A stretch of 64,000 bases of DNA from Limnohabitans sp. G3-2. GTDB taxonomy: Bacteria; Pseudomonadota; Gammaproteobacteria; Burkholderiales; Burkholderiaceae_C. Shown here piece by piece: positions 34,543 through 43,697 of the stretch. Both the position numbers and the translations under genes were made by a program. A model generated the notes under the pieces. That model was given only the letters and a program-made list of their open reading frames with translations, did no database searches and was not told the origin of the DNA. The stretch is from contig NZ_NESG01000002.1 in NCBI RefSeq assembly GCF_002778275.1, positions 186,001 to 250,000 on the forward strand, given 5' to 3'. Position 1 is the first letter of the stretch. Each line of letters opens with the position of its first letter.

Positions 34543-35289
34543 GTGATGGATGACCTTCACTACCTGATGTGGGCTGGATTGGCGGCAGCCATGGTGGGCT
34601 TGTCCAAGGGGGGTTTGCCCACGGTGGGCATGCTGTCTGTGCCCATCTTGTCTTTGTTCATGTCCCCGGTCAAAGCGGTGGTGATGCTGCTGCCGATTTA
34701 CATCATCTCTGACTTGGTGGGGCTGTGGCTGTACCGCAAAAACTTCAGCGCCATCAACCTCAAAATTCTCGTACCCGCTGGCGTGGGCGGTGTGTTGGTG
34801 GGCTGGCTGACCGCATCCTTGGTGTCTGACACGGCCGTGAAAATGATGATCGGCCTCATGGGCGTGGGCTTTGTGCTCAACGCCTGGCGCAAGCGCCACA
34901 CCGCACAAACTCCTCGCCCAGCCAGCTGGAAAAAGGGGCTGCTGTGGGGCAGTTTGTCCGGCTTTACCAGCTTCATCTCGCATGCGGGTGGCCCCCCGTT
35001 TCAGGTGTACCTGCTGCCCCAACAATTGCCGAAGCTGGTGTTTGCCGGCACATCGACTTTGTTCTTTGCGGTCATCAACCTGGCCAAGCTGGGGCCCTAC
35101 CACCAGCTGCAGCCCTACGGCGCCACGGAACTGACCGGTGCCTTGGTGTTGATCCCGTTTGCCCTGGTGGGCACGGTGGTGGGTGCTTACCTGACCCGCA
35201 AAATCGCCGACGACTGGTTCTTCAAATGGGTCCAACTGGGCTTGTTGGCCATCTCCATCAAATTGATCGTCGACGTCCTTCGCGCTTGA
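34543..35289 (+). CDS. TSUP (TauE/SafE) family membrane transporter
   Basis: A 248-residue inner-membrane protein with about eight hydrophobic segments in two repeats. The motif GLSKGGLPTVGMLSVP in the first half, and ISHAGGPPFQVYLLP in the second, are the family hallmarks. TSUP proteins export sulfite, sulfoacetate or other organosulfur or C2 compounds. It starts 26 bases after otnI and may be co-transcribed with it, possibly as an overflow exporter, but its substrate is unknown. Confidence 0.9.
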   Translation: MMDDLHYLMWAGLAAAMVGLSKGGLPTVGMLSVPILSLFMSPVKAVVMLLPIYIISDLVGLWLYRKNFSAINLKILVPAGVGGVLVGWLTASLVSDTAVKMMIGLMGVGFVLNAWRKRHTAQTPRPASWKKGLLWGSLSGFTSFISHAGGPPFQVYLLPQQLPKLVFAGTSTLFFAVINLAKLGPYHQLQPYGATELTGALVLIPFALVGTVVGAYLTRKIADDWFFKWVQLGLLAISIKLIVDVLRA

Positions 35290-35296
35290 AACCCGG

Positions 35297-35331
35297 CCCC
35301 AAGGCCAAGGCATCTTGCCCTTGGCCTGGGG
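35297..35331. terminator. Stem-loop between convergent TSUP and iorB genes
   Basis: CCCCAAGGCCAAGG and CCTTGGCCTGGGG pair with one bulged base around a short loop. The stem is strong, but there is no T-run on either side, so intrinsic termination is uncertain. It starts 7 bases after the TSUP stop. Confidence 0.55.
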
Positions 35332-35341
35332 TCGTGCGCGC

Positions 35342-37519
35342 TCAAACCATGGGCAGTGGCAAGGCCCGCAAGCGTTTGCCATTGATCGACGCGATCGCGT
35401 TGGCAATGGCCGGTGCCAAGGGGGGCAAGCCCACTTCGCCAATGCCGCCGGGGTGGTTGTCGGTGGGCATCACCTTCACAAACACTTCGGGCGCTTCGTG
35501 GGCACGCAGCACCTGGTACTTGTTCAGGTTGGTTTGCTGGGGCTCGCCAGCGCGGAAGTCCATGTGCTCGTGCAAGGCGGCTGACAAACCAAAGATCACC
35601 GAGCCTTCGATTTGCGCCTGCACGTTTTGGGGTTGCAATGCATGGCCGCAATCCACCGCAGACCAGACCTTGTGCACCTTGGGTCGGCCGTTGACGATGG
35701 AGACCTGCACCACCATGCCGCAGAAAGTGTTCCAGGCATCCGAAAACGCCAGGCCCAGCGCGTGGCCTTTGGGCAACTTGGCCTTGCCCCACTGCGACAT
35801 GTCGGCCACGGCTTTGAGCACCGCCTGTCCACGTGGGTTTTTCTTGAGCAGGTCCATGCGGTAAGCCAGAGGGTCGGCCTTCACGCCACGGGCGACTTCG
35901 TCGATCAAGGTCTCGATCGCGAACTTGGTGTAGCCCGGGCCCACGGCACGCCAAAAGCCCGCCTGGATACCGCGCTCTTCGATCATGAACTGCACGCTGT
36001 GATCGGGAATGTCGTAGGTGATTTCGGTGCCTTCCATCACGGGCGCGTCTTTGCCACCCGAGGCTTTGAAGGCTGGCGGCACCACGCGGGCGTAAATGCC
36101 CTCGGACACCACGCGGTGCAACAAGCCCACGATCTTGCCTTGTGCGTCCACACCGGCCACCAAATGCTGCCCGGTCATGGGGCGGTACTTGTCGTGGACC
36201 ATGTCGTCTTCGCGGGTCCAGATCACCTGAATCGGCGTGCCTGGCATGGCCTTGGCCACCAAAGCCGCATCGGCCGAATAGTCGGCTTCCACACGGCGAC
36301 CAAAACCACCGCCCAGCAAAGTGATGTTGACTTTGATGTTCTCTGGCTTGAAGCCGGCTGCGCCCGCCACTGTGCCCGTCACAAACGAGGCCGATTGGGC
36401 GGGTGCCCAGACTTCGATCTTGTCGCCGTCGACCCGCGCCGTGCAGTTCATGGGCTCCAGGCAAATGTGGCTGACCATTTCGCTGGTGTAGGTGGCGCTG
36501 AAGGTGCGCGTGGCACCGGCCAACTGTTTGGCCGCGTCACCGTGTGCAATGAAGGGGATGCCTTTGTCGATCAGGTCTTCTGCGCGCTTGGTGTATTCCA
36601 CACGCATTTGGTCGGTGTATTGAACACGGGCCTTGGATTTTTGACTCCAGACGACCTTGAGTTTGTCGCGCGCCATTTTGGCGGTGTAGAACGAGTCGGC
36701 GACCACGGCCACGCCGTAGGGCAAACGCACCACGTTCTTGACCCCCGCCACCGCACGGGCGGCGCTGTCGTCCACGCTCTCAGGCGTCTCGCCTTGCACC
36801 GGCGCACGCAGCACCGAGGCCCACAGCATGCCGGGCAAACGCTGGTCAATGCCGTAGAGCGCCTGACCGCTCGACTTGGCGGGCACGTCCACGCGCGGAA
36901 TGTCTTTGCCGATCAGGCGGAACTGCGCCATCGGCTTGAGCATGCTTTTGTCGACCTTGGGCAACTCAGCCGGCGCCACCGCCACTTTGGCGATGTCGGC
37001 GTAGGTCATGGCGCGGCCACCGCTGTGGATCACGCGGCTCGCTTCGGTGCGCAGCTCGGCAGCGGGCACGCCCATGGCTTGCGCCGCAGCGTTCACCATC
37101 ACCAAGCGGGCTTGGGCACCTGCCAAGCGCAGCGGCTCGTAGTAGCCTTGCACCGTGCGGGATGCGCCGGTGGTCATGCCGCCACCAAAACGGGGGTTGC
37201 CAAAGCGCTTGGGGTCGCTGGGCGACTGCACCACTCGCACCTGGCTCCAGTCCAGATCCATCTCTTCGGCCAGCAGCATGGGCATGGCGGTCATGGTGCC
37301 TTGGCCCATTTCCGCAGCGGGCGACATCAAAGTCACCACGCCGTCCAAGCCAATGTTGATCCAGCTGTTGGGGCCAAAGCCGCCTGCAGCAGGTGCCTGG
37401 GCCAGCGCCAATTCGGTTTGCGTCAGGCCAAAGGACAGGCCCAAAGCCAAACCGCCCGAGCCAAGGATGAAGGAGCGGCGAGAGACGCTCGGTGTCAGAG
37501 GGGTGTTCATCGTTTTCAT
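35342..37519 (-). CDS. Molybdenum hydroxylase large subunit (isoquinoline 1-oxidoreductase beta type)
   Basis: A 725-residue molybdopterin-cytosine-dinucleotide subunit of the IorB kind. The N-terminus SVSRRSFILGSGG is a twin-arginine signal, so the holoenzyme is exported folded. Two tandem Mo-binding regions are seen, with GGGFGRRVEADY near residue 380 and MGQGTMTAMPML near 70. Typical partners are aldehydes or N-heterocycles; the substrate is unknown. A perfect AAAGGAGG lies 6 bases before ATG 37519, and that ATG overlaps the iorA stop. It pairs with the 2Fe-2S subunit upstream. Confidence 0.9.
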   Translation of the reverse strand: MKTMNTPLTPSVSRRSFILGSGGLALGLSFGLTQTELALAQAPAAGGFGPNSWINIGLDGVVTLMSPAAEMGQGTMTAMPMLLAEEMDLDWSQVRVVQSPSDPKRFGNPRFGGGMTTGASRTVQGYYEPLRLAGAQARLVMVNAAAQAMGVPAAELRTEASRVIHSGGRAMTYADIAKVAVAPAELPKVDKSMLKPMAQFRLIGKDIPRVDVPAKSSGQALYGIDQRLPGMLWASVLRAPVQGETPESVDDSAARAVAGVKNVVRLPYGVAVVADSFYTAKMARDKLKVVWSQKSKARVQYTDQMRVEYTKRAEDLIDKGIPFIAHGDAAKQLAGATRTFSATYTSEMVSHICLEPMNCTARVDGDKIEVWAPAQSASFVTGTVAGAAGFKPENIKVNITLLGGGFGRRVEADYSADAALVAKAMPGTPIQVIWTREDDMVHDKYRPMTGQHLVAGVDAQGKIVGLLHRVVSEGIYARVVPPAFKASGGKDAPVMEGTEITYDIPDHSVQFMIEERGIQAGFWRAVGPGYTKFAIETLIDEVARGVKADPLAYRMDLLKKNPRGQAVLKAVADMSQWGKAKLPKGHALGLAFSDAWNTFCGMVVQVSIVNGRPKVHKVWSAVDCGHALQPQNVQAQIEGSVIFGLSAALHEHMDFRAGEPQQTNLNKYQVLRAHEAPEVFVKVMPTDNHPGGIGEVGLPPLAPAIANAIASINGKRLRALPLPMV

Positions 37520-37989
37520 GCCTTGCCTCCTTTGAGGGTTTTCTGGGCGTGCGAGACGGCGCTGGCAATCTGGTTGTAGGTGCCGCAGCGGCAAATGTTG
37601 CCGCTCATGGCTTCCAGAATTTCGGTGCGGCTCAGGTCTTTCTTGACCACGCTGATCACCTTGGCCGCGGTCATGAGCTGGCCCGACTGGCAGTAGCCGC
37701 ATTGAGGCGCTTGGGCTTTGACCCAACCGGCTTGCAAAGCCTGACCGGTGGGCGTCTTCATCAGACCCTCCACGGTGGTGATGTTCTTGCCGTCGACGGC
37801 CGACACGGGCAGGGCGCAAGAGCGCACAGGCTCGCCGTTGAGGTGCACGGTGCAGGCGCCGCACTGGGCAATGCCGCAACCGAACTTGGTACCGGTGAGG
37901 TTGAGCTTTTCGCGGATGACCCACAGCAATGGGGTCTCCGGCGTGGCATCGACCGAGACGGCCTCGCCATTGACTTTGAATCGAACCAT
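37516..37989 (-). CDS. Molybdenum hydroxylase 2Fe-2S subunit (IorA type)
   Basis: A 157-residue electron-transfer subunit with two [2Fe-2S] clusters. The plant-type cluster cysteines are 38, 43, 46 and 58 (CGIAQCGAC), and the second set is 97, 100, 133 and 135 (CGYCQSGQ and CRC). It has no signal peptide of its own, so it would be carried out with the Tat-exported large subunit. It overlaps iorB by 4 bases and follows xdhC by 173 bases. Confidence 0.94.
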   Translation of the reverse strand: MVRFKVNGEAVSVDATPETPLLWVIREKLNLTGTKFGCGIAQCGACTVHLNGEPVRSCALPVSAVDGKNITTVEGLMKTPTGQALQAGWVKAQAPQCGYCQSGQLMTAAKVISVVKKDLSRTEILEAMSGNICRCGTYNQIASAVSHAQKTLKGGKA

Positions 37990-38114
37990 GCGTTTCTACT
38001 GTTGAACGCTGACTGATGAAAGGGGTTGCACCCCACCAAACTGCAAACGGTTGGCAACGGCGAAGGGCTCATGTCACCGTGCTTCAAATCTCAAACGAAG
38101 AACATAAAGTGACC

Positions 38115-38162
38115 CAGCCCGAGGGGCTGTCGCACAAGGCTCAACTTCGGGGAAACCCCGAA
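38115..38162. other. Two tight hairpins between xdhC and iorA
   Basis: CAGCCC-GAG-GGGCTG (38115-38129) and TTCGGGG-AAA-CCCCGAA (38146-38162) are perfect stem-loops in the 173-base gap. The second directly follows the xdhC stop on the minus strand. No T-run follows, so they look like mRNA-processing or stability elements rather than full terminators. Confidence 0.5.
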
Positions 38163-39167
38163 TCAAACCGACACAGCACACACGGTTTTGGAGCCTTCCC
38201 AGCTGCTGAGCGCCTGACTCAAGTCCACGCCCCGGCGCATGGCGGTCATCTCGGCCACGATGCTCATGGCGATTTCTGGGGGCGTGAGTGCGCCCAGATT
38301 CAGGCCCACCGGGCCGCGCAGCTGAGCGGCTTCACGCTCAGACACGTCAAAGTCAAGCAGGCGTTTGCGGCGTTGTGCATTGTTGTGGCGCGAGCCCAAG
38401 GCACCCACATAAAAAGCAGGGGTGCGCAGTGCCTCCATCAAGGCCATATCGTCCAACTTGGGGTCGTGCGTCACCGCCACCACCGCGCTGTTGTGGTCCA
38501 AGCCCATGGCCAGCACCAGGTCGTCAGGCATCTGCGTCGACAAGTTCACGCCCGCCATGGCCTCCCAGCCCTCGTGGTACTCAGCACGCGGCTCGCACAC
38601 CGTGACCTGGTAGTCCAGCATCACGGCCATGGCGGCCAAATAACGCGACAACTGGCCACCGCCAATGATGAGCAAGCGCAAGCGGGGGCCGTGCACCGTG
38701 GTCAAGCTTTGACCATCAAATTGCAGCTTGTCGCCTTCGGTGGCTGCCCCCATGCGCACCATGCCAGTCGCCATGCACATGCGGCGCTCCACGCGTTGGT
38801 GTTGCTCGATCAGCACCAGCAACTCGCGCAGCTGCGACTGGGCCGAGAGCGGCTCCAGCACCACCTGCACCGTGCCGCCGCAGGGCAAACCAAAGCGGCG
38901 CACCTCTTCTGCGGTCTGGCCATAGGTGGTGGTGTCGGGCAGGCGCAGGGCCAACTCGCCAGCGGCCACGCGGCGGATCAGGTCGTCTTCGATACACCCC
39001 CCCGAGACCGACCCCGCCACTTGGCCGTCGTCCCGGATGACCATGAGCGAGCCCGGTGGGCGGGGGGCCGAACCCCAGGTGCGCACCACCGTGCCCATGA
39101 CCACGCGGTGGCCCCGGCTTTGCCAGTCCAGTGCGGTGCGGATCACGTCGATGTCGATGCTGTTCAT
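38163..39167 (-). CDS. XdhC/CoxI-family molybdenum hydroxylase maturation protein
   Basis: A 334-residue protein with an N-terminal XdhC/CoxI domain (GSAPRPPGSLMVIRDDGQVAGSVSGGCIEDDL) and a C-terminal Rossmann domain containing LLIIGGGQLSRYLAAMA. XdhC binds the molybdenum cofactor, stabilises its sulfurated form and inserts it into xanthine dehydrogenase-type enzymes. The iorAB genes downstream are the obvious client. The mocA-like gene precedes it by 14 bases. Confidence 0.92.
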   Translation of the reverse strand: MNSIDIDVIRTALDWQSRGHRVVMGTVVRTWGSAPRPPGSLMVIRDDGQVAGSVSGGCIEDDLIRRVAAGELALRLPDTTTYGQTAEEVRRFGLPCGGTVQVVLEPLSAQSQLRELLVLIEQHQRVERRMCMATGMVRMGAATEGDKLQFDGQSLTTVHGPRLRLLIIGGGQLSRYLAAMAVMLDYQVTVCEPRAEYHEGWEAMAGVNLSTQMPDDLVLAMGLDHNSAVVAVTHDPKLDDMALMEALRTPAFYVGALGSRHNNAQRRKRLLDFDVSEREAAQLRGPVGLNLGALTPPEIAMSIVAEMTAMRRGVDLSQALSSWEGSKTVCAVSV

Positions 39168-39181
39168 GGGGGTCTCTTTTT

Positions 39182-39895
39182 TCAGGGGTCCAAATCGTGT
39201 GGCCAGATCAAGCTTTGCCCTGTCAACTGGGCCACAGCCTGGCGGTCTGCTTCATTGTCAACATCCAAGCGGTAATGACCATCGGGTGTTTCCCAGTGGT
39301 ACACGCCTTCGGGGTGGGCCCGCTGCCATTGGCGGGCACCCATGTGCGCCTCGCCCGCGAGAATGTGCGCCATCACCAAGCCAGAAAACACCACCGGGTT
39401 GCCGGGCAAGCCTTGTACGCTCGGCTGCAGCATCTGCGTGCCGCGCGGGCGTTGGGCAAATGCGGCCAGCAAGGCTTGCACCGCATGCACATCGATCAAG
39501 GGTTGGTCGGCCAGAGCCACCACCACCGCATCCAGCCCCGCCGGCAAGGCCTTCAAGCCGATGCGCAAGGAGCTGACATGGCCGTCATCGGGCTGAGGGT
39601 TGCGCACCGGATGGGCCGACCAGCGGGCCAACACCCCTTCTTGCAAGATGCGCTCTGCGTGGTGCCCCAGCACCACCTGGATGGGCCTCACGCCCGCCAG
39701 GGACAGGGCCTGCAATTGGCGCTCCAGCAGGCTCAGCCCGTTCAGCTGCAGCAGGCATTTGGGGCGGTGGCCCATGCGGCTGCCCGCGCCCGCGGCCAGC
39801 ACCAAGCCGCCCATGCGCAGTGCTGAACCGGGTGTGGGCTGAACATTCGGCGTCGCGCTCAATCGGGCACTCTCTGAAAGTGAGGGATGGGCCAT
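39182..39895 (-). CDS. MobA-like nucleotidyltransferase, probable molybdenum cofactor cytidylyltransferase
   Basis: A 237-residue GT-A-fold nucleotidyltransferase. The NTP-binding motif LAAGAGSRMG is at 33-42 with Lys46 following, and ALADQP (the MocA/MobA metal aspartate) is central. MocA makes the cytosine dinucleotide form of the cofactor needed by IorB-type hydroxylases, and the gene lies directly upstream of xdhC, which supports this role. The long N-terminal tail is unusual; ATG 39814 (MGGLVLAAG) is an alternative start. Confidence 0.85.
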   Translation of the reverse strand: MAHPSLSESARLSATPNVQPTPGSALRMGGLVLAAGAGSRMGHRPKCLLQLNGLSLLERQLQALSLAGVRPIQVVLGHHAERILQEGVLARWSAHPVRNPQPDDGHVSSLRIGLKALPAGLDAVVVALADQPLIDVHAVQALLAAFAQRPRGTQMLQPSVQGLPGNPVVFSGLVMAHILAGEAHMGARQWQRAHPEGVYHWETPDGHYRLDVDNEADRQAVAQLTGQSLIWPHDLDP

Positions 39896-40018
39896 TGTGC
39901 CGAGGTCCTGCGCGCGGGCTGCCGCCTTGGCGTCACCTCTGTGAATGCCCGCCGTGGCCGGCCCATCTCAAACGCGCTAAAGTGTTTTTCTTTTGAGCCG
40001 CCCCCGAGGAGCCCCCAC

Positions 40019-41500
40019 ATGAACGCCCCCCTGCACCGCGAAATGCCCGGCCAGCTGCTTGACAGCGTACGTGCCCTGAACGACGTCACCCAGGCTTGGG
40101 ACAACACCATCGTGCCCGAGCTGAAAAATTACATCGAGATCCCGGCCAAGTCGCCCGCATTTGACGCCGACTGGGCCGCGCACGGCCACATCGAGTCGGT
40201 GCTGCGCCGCGCCGCCCAATGGGTCGAGGCGCAAAAGGTGGAAGGCCTCACGCTCGAGATCATCCAGCTGCCCGGTCGCACACCGGTCATGTTCTTTGAA
40301 GTGGCCGCTACCCGCGCGGCCAGCGAGGGTTCGGGCCAAACGGTGCTGATGTATGGGCACTTGGACAAACAACCCGAGTTCAACGGTTGGCGCAATGACC
40401 TCGGCCCCTGGACCCCGGTGTATGAAGACGGCAAGCTCTATGGCCGGGGCGGTGCAGACGACGGTTATGCGGTCTACGCCAGCATCGCGGCGGTGCAGGC
40501 GCTCAAGAATCAAAAGACGCCCCACCCGCGCATCGTCGGCCTGATCGAGACCTGCGAAGAGTCCGGCTCGTATGACCTGCTGCCTTATGTGGACGCGCTG
40601 CGCACCCGCATGGGCGATGTAGGCCTGGTGATTTGCCTGGACAGCGGCGCGGGCAACTACGACCAGCTGTGGCTCACCACCAGCCTGCGCGGCATGGCCA
40701 GCGGCACGCTCAAGGTGCAGGTGCTGACCGAGGGCATCCACTCGGGCGACGCCTCGGGCCTGGTGCCGTCGAGCTTTCGCATCATGCGCCAGGTGCTCGA
40801 CCGCCTCGAAGACAGTGCCACAGGGCGTTTGCTGCCCGCGAGCTTCCATTGCGAAGTGCCGGCCGAGCGTTTGGCGCAAGCGCAGGCCACCGCCGCCATC
40901 TTGGGTGACGAGGTGTACAAGCGCTTTCCTTGGGCGCACTACGACTGCGGCGGTTCCACCAGCTTTGCCTTGCCCACCACCACCGACCCGACCCAAGCCT
41001 TGCTCAACCGCACCTGGACACCCACGCTGAGCGTGACCGGGGCAGACGGATTTCCGGCGCTGAAAGACGCGGGAAATGTGCTCAGGCCCTACACCGCCTT
41101 CAAACTGAGCCTGCGCCTGCCGCCGCTGGTGGACGCCGCGCAAGCCGTGGCCGAGATGAAAGCCCTGCTCGAAGACAACGCGCCTTACCAAGCCCAAGTC
41201 ACCTTCGAAAGCGGGGGCGGCGCCACAGGCTGGAACGCGCCCGACACCTTGCCCTGGTTCGAGCAAGCCCTCAACGCCTCCAGCCAAGCGCACTTTGGTG
41301 CAGGCGTGGGCTACATCGGCCAAGGCGGCACCATTCCGCTCATGAACATGCTCAGTGCCGGTTTCCCCAAAGCACAAATGATGGTCTGCGGCGTGCTTGG
41401 GCCCAAGAGCAACGCGCACGGCCCCAACGAGTTTTTGCATGTGCCCTACGCCAAGAAGCTGACGGCGGCGGTGGCCGAAGTCATGGCGCGGATGCCTTGA
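40019..41500 (+). CDS. M20-family zinc dipeptidase
   Basis: A 493-residue metallopeptidase of the M20 family. The zinc-site motifs are MYGHLDKQPEFNGW (His114), YGRGGADDG (Asp147), the catalytic base and ligand in ETCEES (Glu180/Glu181), and Asp208 in LDSG, with the lid domain between. The late GPKSNAHGPNE holds the final histidine. Length and lid match carnosinase-like dipeptidases. GAGGAG lies about 9 bases before ATG 40019. The next gene overlaps its stop by one base. Confidence 0.92.
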   Translation: MNAPLHREMPGQLLDSVRALNDVTQAWDNTIVPELKNYIEIPAKSPAFDADWAAHGHIESVLRRAAQWVEAQKVEGLTLEIIQLPGRTPVMFFEVAATRAASEGSGQTVLMYGHLDKQPEFNGWRNDLGPWTPVYEDGKLYGRGGADDGYAVYASIAAVQALKNQKTPHPRIVGLIETCEESGSYDLLPYVDALRTRMGDVGLVICLDSGAGNYDQLWLTTSLRGMASGTLKVQVLTEGIHSGDASGLVPSSFRIMRQVLDRLEDSATGRLLPASFHCEVPAERLAQAQATAAILGDEVYKRFPWAHYDCGGSTSFALPTTTDPTQALLNRTWTPTLSVTGADGFPALKDAGNVLRPYTAFKLSLRLPPLVDAAQAVAEMKALLEDNAPYQAQVTFESGGGATGWNAPDTLPWFEQALNASSQAHFGAGVGYIGQGGTIPLMNMLSAGFPKAQMMVCGVLGPKSNAHGPNEFLHVPYAKKLTAAVAEVMARMP

Positions 41501-42366
41501 TGAACGTCATCGCGCGCCCCTCCTTGCCACGCCCCCAAGTTTCAGGCTTGCAGGGGGAGGCGGGGCCGCTGGCCGTGTACGACTGGCTCATGCCGGCCAG
41601 CAAACCCTTGGGCACGGTGATTGTGGTGCACGGCTTGGGCGAACACGCCGGGCGCTATGGCGAGGTGGCCGCGCATTTGCACCAGTGGGGTTTTGCGGTG
41701 CGGGCCTACGACCAGCAAGGCCACGGCCAGTCGGGCGGTCCGCGCGGTGACCTGCTGCAGCCCGGCAGTTTGCAGGCCGATTTGTGCCGGGTGATCGACG
41801 ACACGCGGCAGCGCCCAGGCCTACAGGGCACACCGCTCACCCTGCTGGGGCACAGCATGGGAGGCTTGGTGGTGGCCCGCACGCTGGCCGAGCAGCTGCG
41901 GCCGGTGGATGCAGCGGTGCTGTCTTCTCCGGCATTGGGTGCATTCCCCAACTTGTTTCAAAAAATGCTGTTGGCCACCGTGCCCCGCGTGCTGCCCCAC
42001 CTGCGGGTGGACAACGGCCTGAAAGCTGACTTCGTGTCGCGCGACCCCGACGTGGTGAAGGCCTACAAAGCCGATGCACTGGTGCATCGGCGCATTTCAG
42101 CAGGCTTGGCCGCGTGGATTTTGGACAACGGCGAGAAGACCTTGCACGATGCGGCCAAGTGGGAGGTACCCACTTTGCTGCTCTACGCCGGCCAGGACAA
42201 GCTGGTGAATGCGCAGGCGACCTCCGACTTTGTGAATGCCGCGCCGCAGGCGGTGGTGCAGGCCCAATGTTTTGAAGCCATGTACCACGAGATCTTCAAC
42301 GACCTCTACCGCGCTCAGGTGTTCACCGCGCTCAAGCGCTGGCTGCTGGCACGCTTTTCTGTTTGA
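41500..42366 (+). CDS. Monoacylglycerol-lipase-like alpha/beta hydrolase
   Basis: A 288-residue serine hydrolase of the Hydrolase_4 group. The oxyanion motif VHGLGEHAGRY, nucleophile elbow GHSMGG, acid in YAGQDKLV and final histidine in MYHEIFND give the full triad. It should cleave monoacylglycerols or similar esters. The start ATG 41500 shares a base with the preceding stop (TGATG). Its last 35 bases overlap the 3' end of the convergent MFS gene. Confidence 0.9.
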   Translation: MNVIARPSLPRPQVSGLQGEAGPLAVYDWLMPASKPLGTVIVVHGLGEHAGRYGEVAAHLHQWGFAVRAYDQQGHGQSGGPRGDLLQPGSLQADLCRVIDDTRQRPGLQGTPLTLLGHSMGGLVVARTLAEQLRPVDAAVLSSPALGAFPNLFQKMLLATVPRVLPHLRVDNGLKADFVSRDPDVVKAYKADALVHRRISAGLAAWILDNGEKTLHDAAKWEVPTLLLYAGQDKLVNAQATSDFVNAAPQAVVQAQCFEAMYHEIFNDLYRAQVFTALKRWLLARFSV

Positions 42367-43510
42367 CCACCATCCACACCAGCGCCACCCCGGTCAAGGC
42401 CACGGGGAAAATCGAACCGATGTTGAGCCAGGTCCAGCCTTGCGTGGTCACCAAAGCGCCTGATGCGAACGAGGTCACCGCCATGGTGGCGAACACAAAG
42501 AAGTTGATCGCCGCCTGACCCCGGTCTTTTTCAGCGGGCGTCCAGGCCTTCATGGCCAGCGTGGTGCTGCCGGTGAACAAGAAGTTCCAGCCCAAGCCCA
42601 GCAGGAACAATGACACCAGGAACTGGTGCAATTCCACGCCCGACAAGGCGATGGCGATGCAGGCGAAGTTGATGATCACGCCCACCGCCATGATCTGCAA
42701 TGTGCCGAACTTTTTGATCAAGTGGCCTGTGAAAAAGCCCGGCGCAAACATGCCGATCACGTGCCACTCCAGCACCAGCGCCGCATCGTCAAAACTGAAG
42801 CCACACACCTGCATGGCCAATGGGGTGGCGGCCATGAGCAGGTTCATCACGCCATAACTCAAAGCCGCAGCGGCCGCTGCCACGATGAACACAGGCTGGC
42901 GCATGATCTCGGACAGTGGCCGGCCCACGCTGTCGCCGGGCTTTTTGGCGGGCACCGCTGGAAAGCGGATGAAGTTCATGCACACCATGGCCAAAATCGC
43001 CACCACGCCGAGCGCCATGTAGGCGCCCAAAAACGGCACCTCGTACAAAGTGCGGGTGCGCGAGGCCAAGTTGGGGCCCACGATGGCGCCGATCAAACCA
43101 CCCGCCAGCACCAGCGAAACCGCTTTCTCCTTGAAACCGTCCGCCGCCAACTCGGCGGCGGCAAAACGGTACAACTGGCCGTTGGCGCTGTAGTAGCCCG
43201 CAATGACCGTGGCCGCGACCAACAACCAGAAGTTGTGGCTCCAGGCGGCATAGGCGGCCAGCAGCGCCGAAAACAAGGCCACGCCCAAACCCAGCTGAAA
43301 CGACACCTTGCGCCCCCAGCGCGACTGGCTCTTGGCCACCAAGCCGGTGGACAGCGCACCCCCCACCACATAACCCATGACGGGCAAAGTCGCCATCCAG
43401 CCCAAAGGGGCCATGGACAAACCCACCAAGCCGTTGATGGCGATGAAGGTGACGTTGTTGGTGAAGAAAAGGCCCTGGCAGAGCGTGAGGAGGATCAGGT
43501 TAGCGTTCAT
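42332..43510 (-). CDS. MFS transporter
   Basis: A 392-residue, 12-segment major facilitator transporter of unknown substrate. The N-terminal half has a loop resembling motif A (GRKVSFQLGL after TM3), and the protein looks like the YfmO/UhpT-unrelated set of MFS_1 exporters. Start ATG 43510 (MNANLIL) gives a first membrane segment directly; an upstream ATG at 43534 adds eight residues. It overlaps the 3' end of the lipase-like gene by 35 bases on the opposite strand. Confidence 0.88.
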   Translation of the reverse strand: MNANLILLTLCQGLFFTNNVTFIAINGLVGLSMAPLGWMATLPVMGYVVGGALSTGLVAKSQSRWGRKVSFQLGLGVALFSALLAAYAAWSHNFWLLVAATVIAGYYSANGQLYRFAAAELAADGFKEKAVSLVLAGGLIGAIVGPNLASRTRTLYEVPFLGAYMALGVVAILAMVCMNFIRFPAVPAKKPGDSVGRPLSEIMRQPVFIVAAAAAALSYGVMNLLMAATPLAMQVCGFSFDDAALVLEWHVIGMFAPGFFTGHLIKKFGTLQIMAVGVIINFACIAIALSGVELHQFLVSLFLLGLGWNFLFTGSTTLAMKAWTPAEKDRGQAAINFFVFATMAVTSFASGALVTTQGWTWLNIGSIFPVALTGVALVWMVVKQKSVPAASA

Positions 43511-43697
43511 GCAGGGCAGTGTATCGCCAGTCACTTATGAATCTCTGTCGCTTGGGCGCACTGGCCGCGACCCAGCTTGGTGGCCCACCACCCGTCGCCC
43601 CGCGGGCGGGGCGCCTAAAAAAAGCCGCATTCCCCTGTGGCAGCGACGCCCTCGTCGCGATGGCGCCTCGCAGACCAGCCCCCATCGCCCGCAGGCT

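Noticed and set aside
35612-37579. A 655-residue plus-strand open frame over the IorB-type gene
   Set aside because: Shadow of the molybdenum hydroxylase gene; no domain.
43597-43630. Terminator between the MFS gene and rsmE
   Set aside because: There is a GC-rich hairpin next to a run of A on the plus strand, but on the minus strand the T-run precedes the stem, so it is on the wrong side for rsmE termination.
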